Assembly (NCBI GenBank): GCA_036393335.1
Contig: DASWHD010000099.1
Span: 1 to 49,357, forward strand
Direction of reading: 5' to 3'
Source: DASWHD01 sp036393335
Lineage (GTDB): Bacteria > CG2-30-53-67 > CG2-30-70-394
Length of the DNA stretch: 49,357 nt
A model generated the notes under the pieces. It was not told the DNA's origin, made no database searches, and worked only from the letters and a program-made list of their open reading frames with translations. Positions 32,832 through 42,481 of the stretch are shown piece after piece. Numbering within the stretch: position 1 is the first letter of the stretch; the number at the start of each line of letters is the position of its first letter. Made by a program: the position numbers and the translations under genes.

Positions 32832-33829
32832 GGGGCCAGGAAACGCATGTCCCGGCCATCGCGGTCACCCTCGGGGATCCGGCGGGGATCGGACCGGAGA
32901 TCGTGGTCAAGGCCCTCACCTCGGCCGACTGCCCGACCTGCCGGCCCCTGGTGTGCGGCTCGCCGATCGAGCTACGCGAAGCCGTGGCGCGGCTCGCCAT
33001 CGACGTGGAGGTGGTGACCCGCGAGGTGCCGCCGGAGGCCACAGCGCCGGCCGGCGTCCTCTACTGCCACCCCAGCGGCATCGCCCAGTCCGCGCCGGTG
33101 GTGCCCGGCCACTGCTCGGCAGAGGCGGGGCGCCAGGCGATCGCCGCCATCGAGACCGCCACGGCCCTGTGCCGCGGCGGCCAGGCGGCCGCCCTGGTCA
33201 CCGCGCCCATCTCCAAAGCGGCGATCCACCTCGCCGGCTCTCCCTTTCCGGGCCACACCGAGATGCTCGCCGCTCTCACCGGCGCCGGCGAGGTCGCCAT
33301 GATGCTCCTTGGCGGCCCCTTGCGGGTGGTCCTGGTCACCATCCACGAGCCCCTGGCGCGGGTCGCCTCCCTGATCTCGGTGCAGCGCATCACCTCGGTG
33401 GTGCGCCTCGCGCACCGCTGGCTGGTCGCTGCCGGGGTAGCCCACCCCACCCTGGCGGTGGCGGGCCTCAACCCCCACGCCGGCGAGGGCGGCGAGATCG
33501 GCCGGGAAGAGGTGGAGATCATTGGCCCGGCGGTCGCTGCCCTGCGCGCCGAGGGGATCGACGTGGCAGGGCCACTGCCTGCGGACACCCTGTTCCACGC
33601 CGCCTACCATGGGGCATACGACGCGGTGGTCGCCATGTACCACGACCAGGGGCTTGCCCCGGTGAAGATGATCGCCTTCGACGAGGGGGTGAACGTCACC
33701 CTCGGCCTGCCCTTCCCGCGCACCTCGCCGGACCACGGCACCGCCTTCGCCATCGCCGGCCGGGGCGTCGCCCGCCCCGACTCGCTCCTCGCCGCCCTGC
33801 GCCTGGCGGTGGCGAGTATCCGTTTCTGA
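32822..33829 (+). CDS. pdxA: 4-hydroxythreonine-4-phosphate dehydrogenase
   Basis: A 335-aa metal- and NAD-dependent enzyme of pyridoxal-phosphate synthesis. It starts AIAVTLGDPAGIGPEIVVKAL and has the conserved ALVTAPISKAAIH, FPGHTEMLAAL (metal-binding His), VAGLNPHAGEGGEIGREE, AMYHDQGLAPVKM and GLPFPRTSPDHGTAFAIAG. ATG 32822 is the only start that keeps the N-terminal strand, with a stop codon two codons upstream in frame. It lies inside the terminal repeat of element E, with GGTGAG acting as a possible ribosome site. The product is certain; the repeat-derived start is the oddity. Confidence 0.96.
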   Translation: MGGRGQETHVPAIAVTLGDPAGIGPEIVVKALTSADCPTCRPLVCGSPIELREAVARLAIDVEVVTREVPPEATAPAGVLYCHPSGIAQSAPVVPGHCSAEAGRQAIAAIETATALCRGGQAAALVTAPISKAAIHLAGSPFPGHTEMLAALTGAGEVAMMLLGGPLRVVLVTIHEPLARVASLISVQRITSVVRLAHRWLVAAGVAHPTLAVAGLNPHAGEGGEIGREEVEIIGPAVAALRAEGIDVAGPLPADTLFHAAYHGAYDAVVAMYHDQGLAPVKMIAFDEGVNVTLGLPFPRTSPDHGTAFAIAGRGVARPDSLLAALRLAVASIRF

Positions 33830-33876
33830 CCGCGCCGGGTGAGACGCGGGCCACGGAGTCCACGGCAGGACACGGG

Positions 33877-33984
33877 ACGCGGGAACCCCGGAAGGGCTCG
33901 TTCTGGCAGGATTCTCGGTAGCCCCACCTTCGTGCCAGAGGCCGGGTCGACCGGCTCCCTTCCTGGCTTCCTGGGTTCCCGCGT
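33877..33984. repeat. 12-bp inverted repeat after pdxA
   Basis: ACGCGGGAACCC (33877-33888) pairs exactly with GGGTTCCCGCGT (33973-33984), enclosing ~84 bp that include a further weak GGAAGG/CCTTCC pairing. There is no gene here and no T-run, so its role is unclear. Confidence 0.55.
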
Positions 33985-34000
33985 TGAGAGCGAACGATTC

Positions 34001-34363
34001 TAGCCCGCATTTCTCACCGGGACTCGTCGCGAGCCCGTACCAATGGCCGTAGACCCTGGCCGGCCCGCTGGTAGGAGCCGAATCCCTTCGGCGATCCCAG
34101 CCCGCAGGGCCGGCGCCGGCCGGCCGCGCCTGGCGGCGCGGGTCGCCGGTGCAACCGGCTCCTACCCTGTTGTTGGGAGATCGTGGCGCGCTCCCGGAAT
34201 CGCGGTAGGAGCCGAATCCCTTCGGCGACCCAGGCCCTTCGGGCCTGCCCCGGCCACAGGCCGCGGATCGCCGGTGCAACCGGCTCCTACCTCGGACGAG
34301 GTGGGCCAGGAGATGCGGGCAGTGGCGCGGGCGCAGCAGAGTCATGGTGAGAAATGCGGGCTA
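34001..34363. repeat. MITE-like element F with two nested REP hairpins
   Basis: The largest copy (363 bp). The left end is TAGCCCGCATTTCTCACCG (34001-34019) and the right end is TGGTGAGAAATGCGGGCTA (34345-34363); the left flank is CTAG and the right is CTAA. Inside are two REP-type hairpin units, at about 34070-34166 and 34204-34291. Each opens with GTAGGAGCCGAATCCCTTCG and closes with GGTGCAACCGGCTCCTACC. The start codon of the czcI-like gene lies in the right terminal repeat. Confidence 0.85.
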
Positions 34364-34743
34364 AGCGTCCTTGCCTGCTCCAGGCGGCTGCCGATACCGT
34401 GGCCGCCGTGGTCACCCGCCCCGCCTATCTGCTCCTCGTCCTCGCCCTGCTCACGGCGCGGGTGACCTGCGCCTGGGGGTTGGGAGTCGATCCATGCTGC
34501 GGGGAAGAGGGTGATGTTCACGCCACCGCCCTCGCCAGCCATGTCGAGACCGATGAGCCGGCCCACGAAGATGGGGTAGACCACGCGGTCCACGCCGGCC
34601 ATTGCCACTGTCTGTGGGAGGCCGTCACCGAGCTGACCGTCGTGCCCCCCGCGGAGGAGCGACCGACCTGGGGGGCGAGCCACCGGGGGCCACCGGCCGC
34701 GGAGCCACGCGGGATCGAGTGGCCGCCTAAACACGACTCCTGA
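34354..34743 (+). CDS. CzcI-like small exported metal-binding protein
   Basis: A 129-aa protein with a hydrophobic export segment (about 20-42, VVTRPAYLLLVLALLTARVTCAWG), then a short region rich in potential metal ligands (DPCC, HATALASH, HEDGVDHAVHAGHCHC) and a Pro-rich tail. Size, layout and position directly before czcC-czcB-czcA match the CzcI class of small periplasmic proteins that tune Czc metal resistance. ATG 34354 lies in the end of repeat element F, and a later start cannot be excluded. Sequence similarity is weak, so the call rests mostly on context. Confidence 0.6.
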   Translation: MRAKRPCLLQAAADTVAAVVTRPAYLLLVLALLTARVTCAWGLGVDPCCGEEGDVHATALASHVETDEPAHEDGVDHAVHAGHCHCLWEAVTELTVVPPAEERPTWGASHRGPPAAEPRGIEWPPKHDS

Positions 34744-34820
34744 GTTGCGCCGTCGCGGCTGCGCACCGCGGCCCATCGCCATCCCCTGTCCCTGTGGACA
34801 GGGCCCCTCAGGAGTAGGTC

Positions 34821-36119
34821 GTGTCGACCCTGCCGAAGTCTCTTTGCCGCATCCTGCTCGCGTTTTGTCTCGCCGCCCCATCCCCAACGGCGGCAGAGCC
34901 CCTCACCCTCGACCGGGCCCTGCGCCAGGTCCTGGAGCACCATCCGCGCCTCCGCGCCCTGGAGGCGGAGCGCCACCGCCTCCAGGGCGAGCTCGCTCGC
35001 ACCCGCCAGTGGCTGCCGGACAACCCGGAGCTGGCCGGCGACTGGACGAGTCGCGACGGCCCAGATGACACGACCCGCGACTGGGAGATGTCGCTGAGCC
35101 AGCGTTTCGAGGTGGCGGGCCAGCGCGGCCGTCGCATCGACGGGGCCGAGCAGCGCCTCGCCGCCCTGGTCCAGGAGCTGGCCGCCCTGCGGGTCGAGGT
35201 CGCCGCCGACGTACGCCAGGCGTACTCGGGGCTCGCCATCGCCAAGGCCCGCGAGCGGGTGGCGGCGGAGATGGTGGGGCTCAATGACCAGTTGGTGAAG
35301 ATCGCCCGGGCGCGGTTCACCGCCGGCGACGTCTCGGAGGCCGATGTGGCGCTCGCTGCCCTCGCCCTCTCCGAGGCCTTGCGCCGCCAGCTAGCAGAGG
35401 CCCGAGAGAGTGCCGCCACCCGCCGTGAGCTGGCGGTGGCCCTGGGGGTCGACCCGCTGCCACCGGTGGCGCCCATACCGCTGACATCGCCACCACCACC
35501 GCCTCCCCTCGCGGAGTTGCAGGTACAGATCGAGGACCATCCCCGCCTCGCCGCCCTCGGCCGAGCATGGCAGGCGGCCGAGGCCGACCTCGCCCTCGCC
35601 CGAGCCTCGCGCCTCCCCAATGTCACGGTGCGCGCCCACGCGGGCGAGGAAGAGAGCCGCGACACCCTGCTGGGCATCGGCCTCTCCTTGCCCCTACCGC
35701 TCTTCCATCGGCAGCAGGGGGAGGTCGGCGCCGCCCGCGCCGATCGCGCGCGCCTGGCCGCGGAGGCCGTCCGGGTCCGGGCCGATCTCCGTCACGAGAC
35801 GGAGCGCGCCCGCACCGCCCTGGTCGCGGCACTGGAGGAGTTGGCGCTCTTCGACAGCGAGATCCTGCCGGGGCTCGACACCCACCTGCGCCGCATCCAC
35901 CGCGCCTACGAGATCGGCGAGATGGACCTCACCACCCTCACCGTCACCCAGGCCCAGGTGGTGGCCGCGCGCTTCGACCATCTGCAAGTGCTGCTCGCAG
36001 CGTGGCAGGCACGCATCGACCTCGACCGCGCCCTGGGACGCTCAACGAGTCGCCCCGAAGGGGCGTCCGGCAATCCCCCTCCCGCCGGGAGGGGGCCAGG
36101 GGGAGGGCGTGTGGAATGA
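34821..36119 (+). CDS. czcC: Outer-membrane efflux protein, CzcC-like
   Basis: A 432-aa TolC-family protein, the outer-membrane channel of an RND metal pump. It has a signal peptide (to ...SPTAAEP), then the two OEP repeats with LTLDRALRQVLEHHPRLRALEAE and LAELQVQIEDHPRLAALGRAWQAAEADLALARA, and the late motif YEIGEMDLTTLTVTQAQVVAARFD. GTG 34821 has AGGAG 6 nt upstream. The last 29 residues (from about 404, ...RSTSRPEGASGNPPPAGRG...) are encoded by a 134-bp repeat, so the natural C-terminus has probably been replaced by a repeat-derived tail. Confidence 0.9.
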   Translation: MSTLPKSLCRILLAFCLAAPSPTAAEPLTLDRALRQVLEHHPRLRALEAERHRLQGELARTRQWLPDNPELAGDWTSRDGPDDTTRDWEMSLSQRFEVAGQRGRRIDGAEQRLAALVQELAALRVEVAADVRQAYSGLAIAKARERVAAEMVGLNDQLVKIARARFTAGDVSEADVALAALALSEALRRQLAEARESAATRRELAVALGVDPLPPVAPIPLTSPPPPPPLAELQVQIEDHPRLAALGRAWQAAEADLALARASRLPNVTVRAHAGEEESRDTLLGIGLSLPLPLFHRQQGEVGAARADRARLAAEAVRVRADLRHETERARTALVAALEELALFDSEILPGLDTHLRRIHRAYEIGEMDLTTLTVTQAQVVAARFDHLQVLLAAWQARIDLDRALGRSTSRPEGASGNPPPAGRGPGGGRVE

Positions 36120-36163
36120 GCGCTACGTCCGACGACCGCATCCACGCCCTGCCCGTTCCATAC
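36030..36163 (+). repeat. 134-bp repeat, copy 1 (in czcC end)
   Basis: This segment is identical, except for 3 positions, to the reverse complement of 48816-48949. It contains the stem CGCCCCgaaGGGGCG, then CCCTCCCGCCGGGAGGG, and then the G-rich GGGGGAGGGCGTGTGGAATG. It overlaps the last 90 bp of czcC and runs into the czcC-czcB gap. A shorter related sequence lies at 37438-37557. Confidence 0.9.
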
Positions 36164-36211
36164 GCCCCCACCCAACCCTCCCCCGGAGGGGGAGGGCTTC
36201 GAGGACTTGCC

Positions 36212-37402
36212 ATGAAGATTTCGCCACTACTCATCACTCTCCTCCTCGCCGCGTTGCCCGCCCTGGCCGCGGAGGACAACCACGACGACCACGCGGGCGA
36301 GGCCCACCAGGAAGAGGGCCACGACGAGCACGAGGAAGGGGTGGTAGAGCTCTCCCCGGCCCAGGTGGAGGCGGCGGGGATCGCAGTGGAGGCGGTGAGC
36401 CGTCGCTCCCTCGCCCAGACGCTCGCCGCCACCGGCCAGGTGGGTCTCGACCGCTACCGGGAGGTCCACCTCTCACCCCGGGTGGAAGGCAAGGTGGTGC
36501 GCCTGGTGAAGCTCCTGGGAGATCGCGTGCAGGTCGGGGAGCCGGTGATCTACCTCGACTCCCTCCCCCTGGGCCAGGCGGTAGCCACCTACCTGGAGCT
36601 GAAGGCGGAGCGCGCCCTGGCGACGGCCGAGATGGCACGGGTGGAGGCCCTGCGGGCCGAGGGGATCGCCGCGGAGAAACGGCAGATCGAGGCCCAGGCG
36701 GCCCTGGCCCGGGTGGACGCGCGGCTGGACACCGCGGAAGAGCAGCTCCATCTCTACGGCATGACCCAGGCCCAGACCGATGAGCTGGCTCCCCACCACG
36801 ACCACTCCCACTCCATCTTTGCCCTCACCAGCCCCATCGCCGGCGAGGTGATCGCCCTCCACGCCACCCTCGGGGAGCAGGTGGGGCCGGAGACCGCCAC
36901 CGCCCAGATCGCCGACCTCTCCTCCGTGTGGGTGGAGGCGGCAGTCTACGAGAAGGATCTCGGCAGCCTGACGATCGGTGCCGAGGCGTGGGTGACCGTC
37001 GCCGCCTACCCCGGGAAGCGTTTCCCCGGGCGGCTGGACTTCATCGCCCGCACGGTGGACGAGGAGACCCGCACCACCCGTGCCCGCATCGTCGTGGCGA
37101 ATCCGGACGAACGGCTGCTGCCGGGCATGTTCGCCAATGTAGAGATCGCCGTCGGAGAGGGCGAGCCGGTGGTCGCCATTCCCCGAGCGGCGATCCTGCG
37201 CGATGGGGAGGAATCCATCTGCTTTGTGGAGGAGCGGCCGGGCCACTTCGAGCGCCGCGCGGTGGTCCTCGGCGAAGCGGGGCCGACCTACATCGAGATC
37301 CGCTCGGGGCTCGCCGAGGGCGAGCGGGTCGTCACCCGCGGCGGGTTCATTCTCAAGTCCGAGGCCGGCAAAGAGGGGATGGGCGAGGGGCATGAACACT
37401 AG
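36212..37402 (+). CDS. czcB: RND periplasmic adaptor, CzcB-like
   Basis: A 396-aa HlyD/membrane-fusion protein linking the inner and outer parts of the pump. It has a signal peptide (MKISPLLITLLLAALPALAAE) and then a His/Asp/Glu-rich metal-binding N-terminus (NHDDHAGEAHQEEGHDEHEE). Next come the barrel-sandwich hybrid (VEGKVVRLVKLLGDRVQVGEPV), a helical hairpin (~125-185), a second His cluster (PHHDHSHS), and the beta-barrel with EKDLGSLTIGAEAWVTV...LLPGMFANVEI. ATG 36212 gives the signal peptide; a longer in-frame form would run back through czcC. It lies between two G-rich direct repeats. Confidence 0.93.
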   Translation: MKISPLLITLLLAALPALAAEDNHDDHAGEAHQEEGHDEHEEGVVELSPAQVEAAGIAVEAVSRRSLAQTLAATGQVGLDRYREVHLSPRVEGKVVRLVKLLGDRVQVGEPVIYLDSLPLGQAVATYLELKAERALATAEMARVEALRAEGIAAEKRQIEAQAALARVDARLDTAEEQLHLYGMTQAQTDELAPHHDHSHSIFALTSPIAGEVIALHATLGEQVGPETATAQIADLSSVWVEAAVYEKDLGSLTIGAEAWVTVAAYPGKRFPGRLDFIARTVDEETRTTRARIVVANPDERLLPGMFANVEIAVGEGEPVVAIPRAAILRDGEESICFVEERPGHFERRAVVLGEAGPTYIEIRSGLAEGERVVTRGGFILKSEAGKEGMGEGHEH

Positions 37403-37437
37403 ACCGGCGCTCCCCGGAGGGGACTCCTATGAGACCC

Positions 37438-37557
37438 CCTCCCCTCGGGAGGGGGCCAGGGGGAGGGCGTGTGGAATGAGCGCTTGGTTCGGTAACGCAC
37501 TCAACGCACTGCCCGTCCCGCACGCCCCCACCCCGGCCCTCCCCCGATGGGGGAGGG
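37438..37557 (+). repeat. G-rich hairpin repeat before czcA
   Basis: CCCTCGGGAGGGGGCCAGGG followed by GGAGGGCGTGTGGAATGAGCGCT (from about 37439) matches the middle of the 134-bp repeat. The far end, GCCCCCACC...CCCTCCCCCGATGGGGGAGGG, matches 36164-36197. The two copies are direct repeats flanking czcB; each ends in a G/C hairpin. Confidence 0.75.
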
Positions 37558-37587
37558 AACCCGGCTCAATCCCATAGCGAGGTCGCC

Positions 37588-40710
<3,123 letters not shown>

Positions 40711-40762
40711 AGCCACAGTAAGGGAAGGAAGCGGCCGAGGCGTCTGTTTCCCGGGAACCAGC

Positions 40763-40927
40763 ATGATCCAAAGGCTCATCGACTTTGCCGTGGCCAGCCG
40801 CCTGCTGGTGGTGCTCGCGCTCCTCGCCGCGGTCGTGGGCGGCATGCTGCTGCTGCCGCGCCTCAACCTCGACGCCTTCCCGGACGTGACCAACGTCCGT
40901 TCGATAAGGACCACAAACACCGATTGA
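40763..40927 (+). pseudogene. N-terminal remnant of a second czcA
   Basis: ATG 40763 opens MIQRLIDFAVASRLLVVLAL...LPRLNLDAFPDVTNV, the unmistakable first ~45 residues of a CzcA-type pump. Homology then breaks (...VRSIRTTNTD) and the frame stops at 40925-40927. It starts 52 bp after the stop of the intact czcA. The matching last 40 codons of a czcA lie 7.65 kb away at 48580-48702, so a BlaI/M56/RND unit now occupies the place of the gene's middle. Confidence 0.9.
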
Positions 40928-40934
40928 CGATCGT
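40920..40934. promoter_or_regulatory. Candidate BlaI operator 1 and promoter
   Basis: CCGATTGACGATCGT has the form CCGAT-N5-ATCG, the same half-sites and spacing as the palindrome at 42446. It overlaps a good -35 box, TTGACG (40924-40929), with a possible -10 TATCCA at 40948 (18-bp spacing). A repressor bound here would block the blaI-like gene's own promoter. Confidence 0.6.
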
Positions 40935-41004
40935 TTTTCGGCCGTGCTATCCAGGCAACTCGCCGGTGCCGGTCCTGGCCGCGACCATTCGTGTTCTGAA
41001 AACG

Positions 41005-41409
41005 GTGCCCCTCATCCCTCCCTCGTTCCTCGGAGACCTCGAAACCGCGGTGATGGACCACCTCTGGTCCGCGGGGCCGGGGGACGCCGGGGCGGTGCAC
41101 CGGGCGATCGGCCGACCGCGGCGGATCACCCTCAATACCGTGCAATCGACTCTCAAACGGCTCCACGATAAGGGGCTCTTGGCCCGCGACAAGGTCAGCC
41201 ACGCGTACATCTATGCGCCGCTGGTGAGCAAGGAGGAGTTTTACCTCCACATCCTCGACCAGGTAGTGCAGGGGGTGATGGCGGGGGAGGCGGACGCCAT
41301 GCTCACAGCCTTCGTGGATCTGACGGAGCGTGCCGGGGGGAAGCAGCTCGAACGGCTCGAGCGCATGATCGCCGAACGCCGCAAGCGCAGTGAGGAGAGG
41401 AAGCCGTGA
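41005..41409 (+). CDS. BlaI/MecI/CopY-family repressor
   Basis: A 134-aa winged-helix repressor: LGDLETAVMDHLWSAGPGDAGAVH, then the recognition helix region RITLNTVQSTLKRLHDKGLL, then a wing (DKVSHAYIYAPLVSKEEFY) and a C-terminal dimerisation helix region. In BlaI/MecI the dimer is inactivated by proteolysis triggered by an M56 protease; here an M56 gene follows with a GTGA overlap. GTG 41005 is preferred (MPLIPPSFLGDLE); GTG 40966 and TTG 40924 are upstream in frame, but TTG 40924 coincides with the -35 box. The likely regulon is the adjoining RND operon. Confidence 0.88.
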   Translation: MPLIPPSFLGDLETAVMDHLWSAGPGDAGAVHRAIGRPRRITLNTVQSTLKRLHDKGLLARDKVSHAYIYAPLVSKEEFYLHILDQVVQGVMAGEADAMLTAFVDLTERAGGKQLERLERMIAERRKRSEERKP

Positions 41410-42398
41410 AAGGCGCCCTTGGCTTGATCCAGCTCGCACTGGTGGCGGGAGCCCTCTTTGTGCTGGCCACCGCGGCCGTGTGCAACACGGTGTATCCCTG
41501 GCTCCGCCCCCACATGGCTGCGCTTCACCCGACCCGACGTGCGCGCCTGCTCCGGCTGTGGTGCGCCGCTCCGGTCTTGGCGGCCGTCCTGCTCACCGCC
41601 CTATGTCTCCTCCCCTCCGGCGTGGGAAGATGGGCGCCAGCCTTCGACCACTGCCCCCACCACGACGACGGCCACGCCCACCTCTGCCTGGTCCACCTGC
41701 CCGCTTCGGCCGGTGACCCGGCCGGGTGGGTTGCCATCGGTGGTGTGGTAATCCTCGCACTAGCGACGGCGGGGACTCGGCTGCGTCGGCTCCGCCACGG
41801 ATGGCGCATGTTGGCCGGTCTGGCGGCCACCGCCAGCTACGACTCGAGTCTGGATGTCCAGGTCGTGGAGTCGGCCGCTCCGCTGGCAGTCACCACAGGA
41901 CTGGCGCGCCGCACCATCTTTCTCTCCGCCGGACTCCTCCGAGGACTCCCCGGGGAGCTACTGCCGCCGGTCATCGAACACGAGCGGGCCCACGCGCGGC
42001 GGCGGGATCCCCTGTGGCGGCTGCTCACTCACCTCCTCGCCACCCTGCACCTCCCCGCCACCCGGCAGCGCCTGCTGGCCGATCACGCCCTCGCCTGCGA
42101 GCAGGCGTGTGATGAGGCGGCGGCGATCCAAGTGGGGGATCGGCTGTGGGTAGCGCAGGCAATGTTCGCGGTCAGAAGAATGGAGCCGCGGGGGGCAATG
42201 GACCTCGGGGTGACCGCGACCTCCTTCGGAGAATGTGGGGTGGTGGCGCGGGTGGAGGCCCTCCTCGACGACGCGCTACCGGTCGCCTCTAGCCGCTGGT
42301 GGCCGGCCGTCTGGGTGGTCGTGGCGACGGCTGCCATTGCCAGCGCCCCCGCGCTCCACCACTTCACGGAGTCCGTGCTGGCACCACTGGCGCGGTAG
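41406..42398 (+). CDS. M56 (BlaR1-like) membrane protease with His-rich loop
   Basis: A 330-aa polytopic protein with four hydrophobic segments: ~7-28, ~53-72, ~106-122 and ~298-315. The zinc-protease motif HERAH (His192, Glu193, His196) follows PPVIE, and a downstream acidic segment CEQACDEAA gives the expected third ligand. As in BlaR1, the protease lies in the loop between helices 3 and 4. BlaR1's C-terminal penicillin sensor is missing. Instead the loop between helices 2 and 3, periplasmic by BlaR1 topology, is full of metal ligands: DHCPHHDDGHAHLCLVH (81-97). GTG 41406 overlaps the repressor stop. Metal sensing is inferred. Confidence 0.9.
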   Translation: MKGALGLIQLALVAGALFVLATAAVCNTVYPWLRPHMAALHPTRRARLLRLWCAAPVLAAVLLTALCLLPSGVGRWAPAFDHCPHHDDGHAHLCLVHLPASAGDPAGWVAIGGVVILALATAGTRLRRLRHGWRMLAGLAATASYDSSLDVQVVESAAPLAVTTGLARRTIFLSAGLLRGLPGELLPPVIEHERAHARRRDPLWRLLTHLLATLHLPATRQRLLADHALACEQACDEAAAIQVGDRLWVAQAMFAVRRMEPRGAMDLGVTATSFGECGVVARVEALLDDALPVASSRWWPAVWVVVATAAIASAPALHHFTESVLAPLAR

Positions 42399-42445
42399 GA
42401 GACAGGGTCGATGGTTAGGGGGCAGAGGTGTGCCCCGGATAAATA

Positions 42446-42460
42446 CCGATCCATGATCGG
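42446..42460. promoter_or_regulatory. Candidate BlaI operator 2
   Basis: CCGATCCATGATCGG is a perfect palindrome with arms CCGATC/GATCGG, 22 bp upstream of the ATG of the second czcC-like gene. It shares CCGAT-N5-ATCG with the site at 40920. A -10-like TAAATA lies just before it and a -35-like TTGCGA just after, so either promoter reading puts the site where a repressor would act. Confidence 0.65.
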
Positions 42461-42481
42461 CTTTTGCGAGTGGAACCACAG

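Noticed and set aside
32972..34345. A 457-aa minus-strand open frame across pdxA and element F
   Set aside because: It lies opposite an unmistakable pdxA and continues through repeat DNA; composition is low-complexity and nothing matches a protein family.
34001..34363. CRISPR-like spacing of the repeated units in element F
   Set aside because: There are only two units, each a hairpin with arms in opposite orientation, and no cas genes; they are REP-type repeats.
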